Notes: generated from the letters alone by a model not told the origin. Shown: positions 8,848 to 18,083, counted from the stretch's first letter. The stretch is 64,000 bases of DNA from an uncultured Kordiimonas sp. (GCA_947503625.1 CANNEK010000004.1:248001-312000); one strand, 5' to 3'. Program-made: numbers and translations.

Positions 8848-10161
8848 ATGCGCATCAGAGACTCCATACACACAGACCGTCTTCCGCCGTCCTATTATGC
8901 GGCGAGTGGCAATTACCCCGAGGGGTTCGACCGCCTCGAAGGAAATATGCATGCTGAAGTGTGTGTGATTGGAGGGGGGTATTCAGGTGTCGCGACCGCG
9001 CTTGCCCTGGCCGAAAAAGGGGTGGATGTGGCCTTGGTGGAACAAAACCAGATTGGCTGGGGCGCTTCAGGTCGAAATGGCGGGCAGGTACTGGGCGGCT
9101 TTGGGCCGGAACTCGCAGAATTTGACGAGTATGAAAAAACCTATGGTGCTTCCGCCCATGCGATGTGGGACGAGGGTGCGCGCTGCGTTGATCTGGTCCG
9201 TCAAAATGTAGAGCGATACGGGATCGACTGCGATCTGACGTGGGGCTATTTCGACGCCGCCATGAATGACCGCGAAATGCATGACCTTGCAGAGGCAAAA
9301 CAGTCACTTGAACGTAAGGGATTTCGCCACCCGCTAAGGCTGGTTGACCGATCCGGTATAAAATCAGTTATTGGCTCCGAGCGTTTTATCGGCGGGCTGG
9401 TCAATGAAGGCTGGGGGCACTGTCATCCGCTTAACCTTGTTAGAGGTGAAGCGAAGGCGGCAGAAAAGCTCGGTGTAAAAATATACGAAGATGCCAGGGT
9501 ATCCAGGCTGGACTATGCCGAAAACCATATCGTCGTAGATATGGATTGGTGCCGGGTAACAGCAGACAAGGTTGTCCTCGCCTGCAACGCCTATCTTGGC
9601 AACCTTGTTCCCCGACTGGCAAACAGGATGCTGCCCGTTGGTAGTTATATCATCGCTACCGAGCCACTCGGTGATGACCTTGCCAATGAAATCCTGCCGG
9701 GCAATCACGCTGTTTGCGATCAGCGATGGGCTTTGGATTATTTCCGGATGTCTGCTGATAAACGTATGCTGTTTGGCGGTGTAGCAACCTACACGGGGCG
9801 CCATCCCCGAGACGTGATCAAGAAGATGCGCCCGAAGATGCTGAAGGTGTTTCCGCAATTGGCGGACGTAAAGGTCGACTACCACTGGGGTGGGTATTTG
9901 AGTGTTGGCCTCAACCGGATACCGCAGGTTGGCAGGCTTGATCATCGGACCTATTATGCGCAAGCATACGCAGGACACGGCGTGGCAGCGTCTCACGGTG
10001 CGGGCAGGATGATAGCGGATGCCATCGAAGGCAATGACGAGCGACTGTCAATGATAGAAGCGGTAAAACACTATCCTTTCCCGGGCGGGAGTTTGTTGCG
10101 TAAACCGATCCTCGCGGCGGGCATGGCGTTTGAGCGTGTGAAGGATATGGTGCGCCTGTAG
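8848..10161 (+). CDS. puuB: FAD-dependent gamma-glutamylamine oxidase (PuuB-like)
   Basis: 437 aa DAO-family flavoprotein. The N-terminal Rossmann motif is CVIGGGYSGVATALALA near residues 39-55, followed by GWGASGRNGGQV near 70-81, which is typical of PuuB/OrdL proteins, and a C-terminal AGHGVAASHGAGR that closes the FAD site. PuuB oxidises gamma-glutamylputrescine to the aldehyde, releasing ammonia and H2O2. Together with puuA-like and puuD genes nearby it makes most of a Puu pathway; an aldehyde dehydrogenase (PuuC) is absent from this window. Confidence 0.85.
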   Translation: MRIRDSIHTDRLPPSYYAASGNYPEGFDRLEGNMHAEVCVIGGGYSGVATALALAEKGVDVALVEQNQIGWGASGRNGGQVLGGFGPELAEFDEYEKTYGASAHAMWDEGARCVDLVRQNVERYGIDCDLTWGYFDAAMNDREMHDLAEAKQSLERKGFRHPLRLVDRSGIKSVIGSERFIGGLVNEGWGHCHPLNLVRGEAKAAEKLGVKIYEDARVSRLDYAENHIVVDMDWCRVTADKVVLACNAYLGNLVPRLANRMLPVGSYIIATEPLGDDLANEILPGNHAVCDQRWALDYFRMSADKRMLFGGVATYTGRHPRDVIKKMRPKMLKVFPQLADVKVDYHWGGYLSVGLNRIPQVGRLDHRTYYAQAYAGHGVAASHGAGRMIADAIEGNDERLSMIEAVKHYPFPGGSLLRKPILAAGMAFERVKDMVRL

Positions 10162-10185
10162 GTGTTTTCCTGTTAAGGAAGGGTC

Positions 10186-11805
10186 ATGAACCAATCATCC
10201 GGAAATCGCCCGAACCCTCGTGGTGGGCCGCCTCGGCAATTCACAACCAAAGACGCACGCTCCTTTATCCGGCGCGGCTTTGATGCCCTTAACAACCGCG
10301 ATCTGAAAGAGGCGGGTGCCTGCTGTCAACTGGTGCTGAAATACATGCCCAAGATGGTGGAAGCGCATTTTCTGGTTGGCCTTGTTGGCATAGAAGGGCG
10401 CGATTGGGGAACCGCAACCCGTGCCTTCAAGAACGTTGTGTCATTGCAGGAAACTCATGTTGCCGGCTGGGCACAGCTCGCACGGGCTTTTGTAACATCA
10501 GGGCAATATGCGAACGCCGAAACAGCTTTGGCGCGAGCAGCGGCGCTTGACTGCAAAGACCCCTTGGTTTTTGACGTGATCGGTACGGTCTATAGCCTTC
10601 TGGGGGACCAGCCCGAGGCGCTTGAATGGTATGACAAAGCGGCGAATGCCTCCAGTTCAGACGTCTTTGAGCTAAGCCGTGCCAAGGCATTAACATTTCT
10701 GGGGCGTTTTGATGAAGCTGAAAACGCTCTCGACAAGGTACTGATCGAAAAACCAGAAGCAGCTCAAGCACACTGGATGAAATCCCGTATCAGAAAGGCA
10801 GCATCGGACGATCATATCGGAGTGATGGAGGGTATTCTCAAGACGATTCCGCCGATCAGTGCCCCGGCAAGTTTTCTTAACTATGCCATTGGCAAGGAAT
10901 GGGAAGACCTGCAGGAATGGGACCGGGCCTTTGATGCTTATACAAAAGGGGCCACCTCAAGGCGCGCGGAGGTGGAATTTGACGAGCAAGCGGAAGAGGC
11001 GATGTTTGCAGCGCTTGCGGACACCTTCGATGCAGACTGGTTCGCGGCTGCAAAGGGCGGGAACCCGGACGCTTCACCCATATTCATAGTTGGTCAGCCC
11101 CGTACGGGCACCACATTGATTGAGCGCATCATGACAGCGCATTCGGATGTCTCATCGGCGGGTGAATTGCAACAATTCGCCATGTCGATCAAACGACTGT
11201 CCGGTGTGGTATCGCCAAAGCCCATGACAGCCGATATCGTTCGGAAAGCTGGCAGTATTGACCTGAATGAACTCGGCAGCATGTATTTGCATGCGACGCG
11301 GACCCTGCAGGGAGGCACGGCCCGTTTTGTAGACAAGATGCCGGTAAATTATCTTTATGTGCCGATTATTGCCGCAGCGTTACCCAACGCGAAGATTGTT
11401 CACGTAACACGCGATCCGATGGATAGCTGTTTTTCCAGTTTCAAACAGTTGTTTGCCGAAGCCTATTACCATTCCTATGACCTTGAAGAAATGGCGCGAC
11501 ATCATGTCCGGTACCGAGGATTGATGGCTCGCTGGAAAAGTGTTTTGGGCGACCGTTTGTTCGAAATAAATTACGAGAAAACAGTTGAAGATACAGAGAT
11601 AAGCGCTAGAAAATTAATGGAATATCTGGATTTGGAATGGCAAAGTGAATGCTTGGAGTTTCATCGGCAGGACACCAGCGTGACAACGGCAAGCGCAGCT
11701 CAGGTTCGAGAGAGAGCCCACACCCGGTCTGTCGGGTTATGGCGCCGCTTTGAGGACCAACTTGAACCAGCGCGCAGAATATTGGCAGGAGCAAATATTA
11801 TTTGA
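10186..11805 (+). CDS. TPR-sulfotransferase fusion protein
   Basis: 539 aa. Residues about 25-290 form tetratricopeptide-like helical repeats; residues about 300-530 are a sulfotransferase domain with the 5'-phosphosulfate loop in GQPRTGTTLIE and the 3'-phosphate-binding segment in VHVTRDPMDSCFSSF. It should transfer sulfate from PAPS to a protein or glycan acceptor held by the TPR part. No signal peptide, so probably cytoplasmic. A good ribosome-binding site (AAGGAAGG) precedes ATG 10186. It lies 24 bp after puuB and upstream of a TonB-dependent receptor; such TPR-sulfotransferase genes often neighbour TonB receptors. Acceptor unknown. Confidence 0.85.
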   Translation: MNQSSGNRPNPRGGPPRQFTTKDARSFIRRGFDALNNRDLKEAGACCQLVLKYMPKMVEAHFLVGLVGIEGRDWGTATRAFKNVVSLQETHVAGWAQLARAFVTSGQYANAETALARAAALDCKDPLVFDVIGTVYSLLGDQPEALEWYDKAANASSSDVFELSRAKALTFLGRFDEAENALDKVLIEKPEAAQAHWMKSRIRKAASDDHIGVMEGILKTIPPISAPASFLNYAIGKEWEDLQEWDRAFDAYTKGATSRRAEVEFDEQAEEAMFAALADTFDADWFAAAKGGNPDASPIFIVGQPRTGTTLIERIMTAHSDVSSAGELQQFAMSIKRLSGVVSPKPMTADIVRKAGSIDLNELGSMYLHATRTLQGGTARFVDKMPVNYLYVPIIAAALPNAKIVHVTRDPMDSCFSSFKQLFAEAYYHSYDLEEMARHHVRYRGLMARWKSVLGDRLFEINYEKTVEDTEISARKLMEYLDLEWQSECLEFHRQDTSVTTASAAQVRERAHTRSVGLWRRFEDQLEPARRILAGANII

Positions 11806-11941
11806 TGCCAAGGCCAGTCTTTTGTGATGTAATCAAGGCGGGAATGAAGGAAAAGACACCCAAAAAAGTGGGGTCGATCGATAGACGCAGTCTTGGGTTT
11901 TGTATCAGTTGCCGATAGCTGCGTTCGAACTGGAGGAAGTC

Positions 11942-14281
11942 ATGGCTGCTCTTATTGAAAATGCATGCCCGTCGGCGTGCATGCGCAAGAAGCCCGTTTT
12001 TAACAATACCCTGAAAACCACTGTCTCGCTGTTGGCCCTCACGGCCATTTCCATGCCTGTTGCGGCACAAAATGAAGATCGTGTCATCGAAGAAGTGATC
12101 GTAACGGCACAGAAGCGCCAGCAATCGGTGCGGGATGTGCCCATTGCTATATCGGCATTTGACGCGGCATTTACCAAGCAGGTTAATCTGGATGATGTAA
12201 AAGACTTGATCAGATTTGCGCCGGGCGTCGCAGGGGACAGCAAAGACAGCTTTATTGATCTGGTGAACATCCGTGGCATCCTGACCAATGACTTTGGTGT
12301 GGGCGGCGATCCTTCGGTCGGTTTTTTCAAAAACGGTCTGTATCAGGGCCGTAACGGTACTGTCGTGTCTTCCTTGTTTGACATGGAGCGAGCGGAAGTA
12401 TTGAGGGGTCCTCAGGGTTTTCTGTTTGGTCGCAATGCCATAGGCGGCGCCATAAGCGTATTCACGGCAAAGCCTGATTTTGAAAAAGTAAGTGGTTATG
12501 CGGAAGCCGGTGTTGGCGAACGAGGAATTCTGGAGTTTGAAGCCTCGCTGAATGTGCCACTCAACAACAATTTTGCCCTTCGGTTGGCTGGATATCACAG
12601 CGAAGAAAACGGATATGTCGATAATTTTGCCCGGCAAGATGACGACCGGCTGATCGCGCACGATAAATCAGCGTTCAGAGGCACGCTTGCTTATGACAGT
12701 GATCGTTTCAATGGTTGGATTCTGGTGGAATATGAAGACCGCGACCAGTCAGGCACCGTGTACCGGGCCATTGAGGATGATGAGATATTCCCGTTCATTG
12801 AAGAGAATGTTGAAGGCGTGCAGCTGCGCGGCAACAACCGCGATATCGACAGCGACAACGGTCTTGGTAATTTTGACAATGGCGAAATCCTGACAATTAA
12901 CGCCGAGCTGAATTTTGATCTGGGCTTTGCGACCTTGACGTCGCTGACCGGTTTTAAAGATCACGAGTATGAGTATGCGGAAGATTTTGACGGGCTGCCT
13001 GTCGTTATCAACGACTATAATCAGGATCAGGACGGTTATTATTTCGAGCAGGAATTGCGCCTGGTCGGAGAAACGGACGGACCTCTGAACTGGTACGCTG
13101 GTGTGTCCTATTACAAAGAGGACATAGACGCGCTTTTCTCGCAGCGGATCGGTGAAGAGGTTATCTGCAGCGCCTATTATTATTATACCTGTTCCGAACT
13201 GTTTGCCTACTATGGGTATGCCGAGTTTACGCCGAGCGGTAACGAAATTACCGAAAGCAACAGGGTGCGCGGCGACTATGAAGGCTGGGGTGCGTATCTG
13301 GATCTGAATTACACCGTGAATGACAGGCTCGAGCTGGGCGTCGGCTTGCGATATACCAAAGATACCAAAGACTTCAGGATCAACATCCTGCCAGTTACCA
13401 GCGAGCTGGGTCCCCGGTATATTTTCGGTGTGATAACGGACGGATTTGTTGACGGCAGCGCCAGTTGGGATGACATCACCCCGCGCTTCGTCGCTCGCTA
13501 TCACGCTTCTGATGAGTGGACCGTCTATGCCAGTGTAACCAAGGGATACAAAGCGGGTGGTTTTGGCAGTTTTGCCGTTGTTCCGGGACCTGATGGCATT
13601 GACGACGACTCTGTGGTCTTGCCGGGTGCAACACCAAACCAGTTTGATCCCGAAACTGTCTGGTCCTATGAGGTTGGCGCGAAAGCAGACCTTTTAAACA
13701 GCCGCTTGCGTGTTGATCTGGCCAGTTACTACTATGAATATACGGACCTTCAGTTGAATTTCTTCGACAATGGCAGCCGGGTCGGCAATGTCGGCTCGGT
13801 CGAGGCATTTGGTTTTGAAGGCACGATCCAGGCGATTGTCTCCGACAGTATCGACCTGTATCTGGCGGGGTCCTACAATGATAACGAAATCAGCGGGGCC
13901 GAGCAGATAGCCGAAGATAGTGATGGCAACCGGTTGGGAAATATCCCCAAATGGACGCTTTCAGGTGTGGCAAGTTATCATACACCGCTTGGTGATGCTG
14001 GTGAATTGACGGCTTCAGTTGATTTCGCAGCCCAATCAGGGACATTCGGCGGTATTGAAAATATCGACGCTGCGCGCAATGACGGCTGGATAGATGTTTC
14101 TGCACGGCTTGCCTATGAAAATGACGCCGGCTGGCGCGTCGTGGCGTATGTCGAGAACCTGTTTGATGCCGTTTATTTTGATGGTACCAATGAAGGTGGT
14201 GACCTCCAGCCGCACCATGCATTTGGTGTGAGCAGGCCCCGCACAGTCGGTGCACGCTTCACGTATCGCTTCGGCGAGTAG
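11942..14281 (+). CDS. TonB-dependent outer-membrane receptor
   Basis: About 779 aa. ATG 11942 is chosen because GGAGGA lies 6-10 bases upstream; an in-frame ATG at 11900 lacks such a site. A long N-terminal extension leads to a signal peptide ending SMPVAAQ, then the TonB box EEVIVTAQKR, the plug domain (about 65-170, including RGPQGFLFGRNAIGG) and a 22-strand barrel ending ARFTYRFGE. It resembles sphingomonad-type receptors that import carbohydrates, aromatics or amino compounds rather than the classic siderophore receptors, but the ligand cannot be read. Neighbouring amine-catabolism genes hint at an amine or amino acid derivative. Confidence 0.85.
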   Translation: MAALIENACPSACMRKKPVFNNTLKTTVSLLALTAISMPVAAQNEDRVIEEVIVTAQKRQQSVRDVPIAISAFDAAFTKQVNLDDVKDLIRFAPGVAGDSKDSFIDLVNIRGILTNDFGVGGDPSVGFFKNGLYQGRNGTVVSSLFDMERAEVLRGPQGFLFGRNAIGGAISVFTAKPDFEKVSGYAEAGVGERGILEFEASLNVPLNNNFALRLAGYHSEENGYVDNFARQDDDRLIAHDKSAFRGTLAYDSDRFNGWILVEYEDRDQSGTVYRAIEDDEIFPFIEENVEGVQLRGNNRDIDSDNGLGNFDNGEILTINAELNFDLGFATLTSLTGFKDHEYEYAEDFDGLPVVINDYNQDQDGYYFEQELRLVGETDGPLNWYAGVSYYKEDIDALFSQRIGEEVICSAYYYYTCSELFAYYGYAEFTPSGNEITESNRVRGDYEGWGAYLDLNYTVNDRLELGVGLRYTKDTKDFRINILPVTSELGPRYIFGVITDGFVDGSASWDDITPRFVARYHASDEWTVYASVTKGYKAGGFGSFAVVPGPDGIDDDSVVLPGATPNQFDPETVWSYEVGAKADLLNSRLRVDLASYYYEYTDLQLNFFDNGSRVGNVGSVEAFGFEGTIQAIVSDSIDLYLAGSYNDNEISGAEQIAEDSDGNRLGNIPKWTLSGVASYHTPLGDAGELTASVDFAAQSGTFGGIENIDAARNDGWIDVSARLAYENDAGWRVVAYVENLFDAVYFDGTNEGGDLQPHHAFGVSRPRTVGARFTYRFGE

Positions 14282-14290
14282 TTATCAGGG

Positions 14291-14311
14291 CCCGCCATGT
14301 GTTGTGGCGGG
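14291..14311 (+). terminator. Hairpin after TonB receptor
   Basis: CCCGCCA / 7-base loop / TGGCGGG, a perfect 7-bp stem just after the receptor stop, followed by a moderately T-rich stretch. It overlaps the long upstream start of the aminotransferase frame, which favours the downstream start at 14348. Confidence 0.55.
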
Positions 14312-14347
14312 TCATTTCAGTTCTTTCTGGTTAAAAAGAGGTGTGCC

Positions 14348-15673
14348 ATGGCACATGATATGGGACGTATTAACGATGACATGGCTGCCTACTGGATGCC
14401 ATTCACGCCAAACAAGGCATTCAAGGCCAATCCGCGTTTGTTGGCAAGCGCAGATGGCCTCTACTATACGTCAACAGATGGGCGGCAGGTATTTGATGGC
14501 TCGTCGGGCCTGTGGTGCTGTGCTTTGGGGCACAATCAACCCAAGATCGTTGAAGCAATCCGTGAACAGGCCGGCAAGCTGGATTATGCGACGTCTTTTG
14601 GTTATGCGCATCCTGCTGCATTCGAGTTAGCCAATACGCTGGCTGCGCGCATGCCCGGGGACCTCAACCATATTTTTTATACCAACAGTGGCTCCGAGTC
14701 CGTTGAAACGGCGCTCAAGATGGCCCTTGGCTACCACCGGCTGCGTGGCGAAGGGCATCGCACGCGCCTGATCGGCCGCGAAGGTGGCTATCACGGCGTT
14801 GGGTTTGGCGGTATCAGCGTTGGTGGCATGGTCAATAATCGCAAATTTTTCGGTGCCATGCTGCCGGGTGTTGATCATCTGCCACTGCCATACGATAGCA
14901 AGATGATCCGCTCTAACGGGCAGCCGGAAACCGGTGCAGATTACGCAGACGCCCTTGAAAGCATACTTGCGCTTCATGACCCCAGCACCATTGCGGCCGT
15001 GATTGTTGAGCCTGCAGCCGGGTCAGCCGGCGTTTATGTACCACCCAAGGGCTATCTCGAACGTTTGCGGGAAATAACGTCCAGGCATGGCATTTTGCTG
15101 ATCTTTGATGAGGTTATCACCGGGTTTGGGCGACTGGGGTTTGCCACTGCTGCAGAACGATTTGGCATTGAACCTGATATCATCACTACGGCCAAGGCGC
15201 TCAATAACGGTACAGTGCCTATGGGTGCAGTGGCAGTTCACAAGAAAATCTACGACACCTTCATGGATAATGGCGGTGAGGGTGTGGAATTTTTCCATGG
15301 CTATACCTATTCAGCACATCCGCTTGCGGTGGCTGCAGCACAGGCGACACAGTCCCTCTATGACGAACTTGATGTCTATCAGAACGTTCGGGCACTTGAA
15401 GGGTATTTTGCCGATGCCATGCACGCGCTGGCCGAAGCGGACGTGATTGCAGACGTTCGAAACATTGGTTTTATGGCTGCGCTGACGTTCAGGCAGATTG
15501 ATAGCAAGCCAATGAGCCGGTCTTCCCAGATATTTGCTCGTGCGTTTGAAAACGGACTGAAAGTGCGCTTGTCCGGGGACAATATTGCTATTGCGCCGCC
15601 ACTGGTATGCGAAAAGTCCGATATCGACCTGGTTGTAGATCGCATGCAAAAGACCATATCTGACGTTGGATAG
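14348..15673 (+). CDS. Omega-amino acid--pyruvate aminotransferase (class III)
   Basis: About 441 aa, PLP-dependent class III aminotransferase. YWMPFTPNKAFKANPRL at the N-terminus is characteristic of beta-alanine/omega-amino acid:pyruvate transaminases. Catalytic features include YTNSGSESVE (PLP phosphate), FDEVITGFGR (Asp to pyridine N) and TTAKALNNG (Schiff-base Lys). Start 14348 is chosen because AAGAGGTG lies 5-12 bases upstream and the longer frame runs through a terminator-like hairpin. In this context it could transaminate omega-amino acids released by PuuD, such as GABA or beta-alanine. Confidence 0.87.
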   Translation: MAHDMGRINDDMAAYWMPFTPNKAFKANPRLLASADGLYYTSTDGRQVFDGSSGLWCCALGHNQPKIVEAIREQAGKLDYATSFGYAHPAAFELANTLAARMPGDLNHIFYTNSGSESVETALKMALGYHRLRGEGHRTRLIGREGGYHGVGFGGISVGGMVNNRKFFGAMLPGVDHLPLPYDSKMIRSNGQPETGADYADALESILALHDPSTIAAVIVEPAAGSAGVYVPPKGYLERLREITSRHGILLIFDEVITGFGRLGFATAAERFGIEPDIITTAKALNNGTVPMGAVAVHKKIYDTFMDNGGEGVEFFHGYTYSAHPLAVAAAQATQSLYDELDVYQNVRALEGYFADAMHALAEADVIADVRNIGFMAALTFRQIDSKPMSRSSQIFARAFENGLKVRLSGDNIAIAPPLVCEKSDIDLVVDRMQKTISDVG

Positions 15674-15702
15674 CAGACCAGACAGGGATCATCGCCCGGA
15701 CC

Positions 15703-15954
15703 ATGAATAAGACAGCAAAAAAAATCATGCCCGCCAGTCGGGTGGGGCGGTTTGTTGTCGGCATCCTGTTGATTATTGGCGGAATCCTGGGTTTCCTGCC
15801 TGTGCTTGGTTTCTGGATGGTTCCTTTGGGATTGATCATACTGTCTGTGGATTCTCCTTTCATTCGCCGGCGTCGTCGTGTTGTTGAAGTGAAACTCGGG
15901 CGCTGGTGGGCTGAACGGAAAGCCAGAAAACAAGCCCGACGCAAAAAGGAATAA
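15703..15954 (+). CDS. Small two-helix membrane protein, PGPGW-like
   Basis: 83 aa: a basic N-terminus, two hydrophobic helices near 17-32 and 36-49 joined by a short loop LPVLGFW, and a strongly basic C-terminal tail rich in Arg and Lys. The layout resembles the PGPGW family of small membrane proteins, although the signature loop is not conserved, so this is only a likeness. It sits between the aminotransferase and the threonine-dehydratase-like gene, 5 bp from the latter. Confidence 0.65.
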   Translation: MNKTAKKIMPASRVGRFVVGILLIIGGILGFLPVLGFWMVPLGLIILSVDSPFIRRRRRVVEVKLGRWWAERKARKQARRKKE

Positions 15955-15959
15955 GATGT

Positions 15960-16940
15960 ATGAGCCTGGCAATATCAATTGATGACGTTCGGTCTGCCGC
16001 CAAACAGATTGCCGGTACAGCTGTGCGCACACCGCTCATCGAGAACATCAAGCTTAATGAAATTGCCGATGGGCGCGTGTTCGTGAAGACGGAAAACCTT
16101 CAGCATACAGGCTCTTTCAAGTTTCGCGGCGCTTACAATCGTCTGTCTCGCCTTAATGATGCCGAAAAGGCGAAGGGCGTTCTGGCTTTCTCCAGTGGTA
16201 ACCATGCCCAGGGTGTGGCCCGAGCAGCCGCGCTGTTAGGGATTGATGCGACAATCGTGATGCCGGAAGACGCACCAGCGCTGAAGCTTGAGGCCACCCG
16301 AGGTTACGGCGCGAAGGTGGTGTTGTATGACCGTTATACGCAGGACCGGGAAGAGGTTGCGCGATCGGTTGCGGGAGACAGCGGTGTTATTGTCGTGCCG
16401 CCTTACAATGATCCGCTCATTATGGCCGGGCAGGGCACATCGGCGCTGGAAGTGGTGGAAGACCTGAAAAAAATGGGCTTGAAAGCTGATCAGGCTCTGA
16501 TCAATTGCGGGGGCGGTGGATTGGCGTCAGGTTCCTTCACGGTGTACGGCGAGGAGTTCCCCGATATGAAGGGATATGTGGTTGAACCCGAGGAATTTGA
16601 TGATGTTAAACGGTCTTTGGAGTGTGGCGCGATTCAGACCGTAGATTTTGATGCCCGGTCTATTTGCGACAGTTTGCTAACGCCAAGCGCAGGGACGCTT
16701 ACTTTTCCTGTGTTGGAAGACAACCACGTTGAAGGCCTGAGTGTAAGCGATGATGAAGCGCGTCAGGCGGTTTCGTTTGCTGCCAGGCACTTGAAACTGG
16801 TCGGGGAGCCGGGAGGCGTTGTATCACTGGCAGCGGTGCTGGCCGGGAAAGTCGTCACCAGAAACAAAGTGACGGTATGTATAATTTCAGGCGGAAATAT
16901 TGATCCAGCGATGCTGGAAGAATGCCTGGAGCGCTACTAG
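15960..16940 (+). CDS. Threonine dehydratase / serine racemase-like PLP enzyme
   Basis: 326 aa fold-type II PLP enzyme. SFKFRGA near residues 50-56 carries the PLP lysine, SSGNHAQGVA near 79-88 holds the substrate loop, and INCGGGGLASG near 180 binds the PLP phosphate. There is no C-terminal ACT regulatory domain, so it resembles catabolic TdcB, serine racemase or threo-3-hydroxyaspartate ammonia-lyase rather than biosynthetic IlvA. It probably deaminates serine, threonine or a hydroxy amino acid to a keto acid. It follows the small membrane protein by 5 bp with a purine-rich AAGGAATAAG upstream. Confidence 0.85.
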   Translation: MSLAISIDDVRSAAKQIAGTAVRTPLIENIKLNEIADGRVFVKTENLQHTGSFKFRGAYNRLSRLNDAEKAKGVLAFSSGNHAQGVARAAALLGIDATIVMPEDAPALKLEATRGYGAKVVLYDRYTQDREEVARSVAGDSGVIVVPPYNDPLIMAGQGTSALEVVEDLKKMGLKADQALINCGGGGLASGSFTVYGEEFPDMKGYVVEPEEFDDVKRSLECGAIQTVDFDARSICDSLLTPSAGTLTFPVLEDNHVEGLSVSDDEARQAVSFAARHLKLVGEPGGVVSLAAVLAGKVVTRNKVTVCIISGGNIDPAMLEECLERY

Positions 16941-17063
16941 ACGGTTAAATCGATCAAAAACAACATCGAAAAGCACGATTTCACTCTTGGACTCGGGAAA
17001 ACCATGAGCTATAGAATGATCAAATCGTGAGGCTAGGGCTTCAACAGTAGAAGGGCAAAGACT

Positions 17064-17180
17064 ATGGCAATGGACACTGAAGAGCAAAAAGTAACCTATG
17101 ATGGTTTTCTTCGATATACGGTACGGTCTGTGATCGCTATCGTGGTGGTGTTGGGGCTGATGGCTATATTTATAGCCTAG
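17064..17180 (+). CDS. aa3-type cytochrome c oxidase subunit IV (38 aa)
   Basis: A 38-codon frame from ATG 17064 to TAG 17178-17180. The N-terminus MAMDTEEQKVTYDGFLRYT is followed by one transmembrane helix rich in Val, Ile and Leu ending MAIFIA. The T-Y-x-G-F-L motif directly before the single helix is the hallmark of the small subunit IV of alphaproteobacterial aa3 oxidases. AAGGG lies upstream of the ATG and a strong terminator follows. The gene is separated from any other oxidase genes, which is usual for this subunit. Confidence 0.75.
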   Translation: MAMDTEEQKVTYDGFLRYTVRSVIAIVVVLGLMAIFIA

Positions 17181-17206
17181 ACTTCATGTGAAAAGGTTAC
17201 AAAAAC

Positions 17207-17231
17207 GGCGCCCATCGGGCGCCTTTTTTTT
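17207..17231. terminator. Bidirectional rho-independent terminator
   Basis: GGCGCCC / ATC / GGGCGCC followed by eight T on the plus strand; the minus-strand reading ends with GTTTTTG. It lies between the oxidase subunit IV gene (plus) and hspQ (minus), which converge on it, so it probably serves both. Confidence 0.9.
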
Positions 17232-17251
17232 GCATATTACCAATGCAGCCG

Positions 17252-17596
17252 CTAGTGACGCGGAATCGCTTTCAACTGGTAACAACCATCTTTTAAATCT
17301 CCAAACAGTTCAGGGACGTCCGGATGATTAATCGGTTCGTCTGTCGCATCAGCAAGCAGGTTTTGCTGCGAAACATACGCTTCATAACTGCTTTCGTCAT
17401 TCTCGGCGAACAAATGGTAGAACGGCTGGTCCTTCTCGGGACGGATCTCAGCGGGTATGCTCTCCCACCATTCGTCAGAGTTTGCGAATTCAGGGTCAAC
17501 ATCAAAAATCACACCGCGAAACGGAAAATAGCGGTGCCGAACGACCTGTCCAATATTGAAGATTGGCAGTTTTGATACCGTTTGATTGTGATTCAT
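17252..17596 (-). CDS. hspQ: Heat-shock protein HspQ
   Basis: 114 aa. The HspQ/YccV signature is plain: FRGVIFDVDPEF, EWWESIP, RPEKDQPFYHL and YEAYVSQQNLL. HspQ binds hemimethylated DNA in E. coli and stimulates the Lon protease, affecting degradation of DnaA. No heat-shock promoter was identified with confidence upstream. The gene stands alone, convergent with the cytochrome oxidase subunit IV gene. Confidence 0.9.
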   Translation of the reverse strand: MNHNQTVSKLPIFNIGQVVRHRYFPFRGVIFDVDPEFANSDEWWESIPAEIRPEKDQPFYHLFAENDESSYEAYVSQQNLLADATDEPINHPDVPELFGDLKDGCYQLKAIPRH

Positions 17597-17740
17597 CTAG
17601 TAAACTCCTTAACACCGGCTGAGATAAGCTTCCATGACAGTTTTGTCAATTGCTACTCTCGACAACGTGTTCGGGCCTTTGTGGTTCGAATATCACCGTA
17701 TACAGCGGCGATATTGTGGCATTGATTTCGCGAGGTAAAA

Positions 17741-17822
17741 CGGTTGCTTATTGGCCGGGTTTGTTCCCCTTGTTTGGGTGTCCGGCATTGCAGCCGTCGT
17801 AAAACCGTCATGAATAAGCAAT
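17741..17822. repeat. Imperfect long-range inverted repeat in the hspQ upstream region
   Basis: GGTTGCTTATT at about 17742-17752 is matched by AATAAGCAATC at about 17813-17823 (10 of 11 pairs) around a loop of about 60 bases. It lies in a 274-bp gap that is otherwise empty between hspQ and the small frame at 17871. It may be an RNA fold or an operator pair; there is no other support. Confidence 0.3.
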
Positions 17823-17870
17823 CAAATTGACGATTTTTGCTGATACGACGTAAAGGCAAATTGAAGAAAA

Positions 17871-18083
17871 ATGGAAAAAACAATAATGACCGATTCGATT
17901 AACCATGAAGGCCTTGCGCGGCTTGTTCATTTGGAGCTGGACCGTTTAGGGTTATCTGACCCTGCAGAAGCCAAAAAAGTACTGCAGGGAAAAGTTGGAG
18001 TTTACGACTGTGACGGTGCAGCGATTTCTGCGGGTATCAACCGATATTATGCCTGCAAGCAGGAAACACCGATGCAACACTAG
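17871..18083 (+). CDS. Hypothetical 70-aa protein
   Basis: 70 aa, hydrophilic, no signal peptide or membrane segment. The core has an amphipathic helix (residues about 12-38) followed by a GVYDCDGAAISAGINRYYACK segment with two cysteines. No family recognised. ATG 17871 follows GAAGAAAA; an in-frame ATG at 17886 is an alternative start. It converges with the DUF4170 gene. Confidence 0.5.
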   Translation: MEKTIMTDSINHEGLARLVHLELDRLGLSDPAEAKKVLQGKVGVYDCDGAAISAGINRYYACKQETPMQH

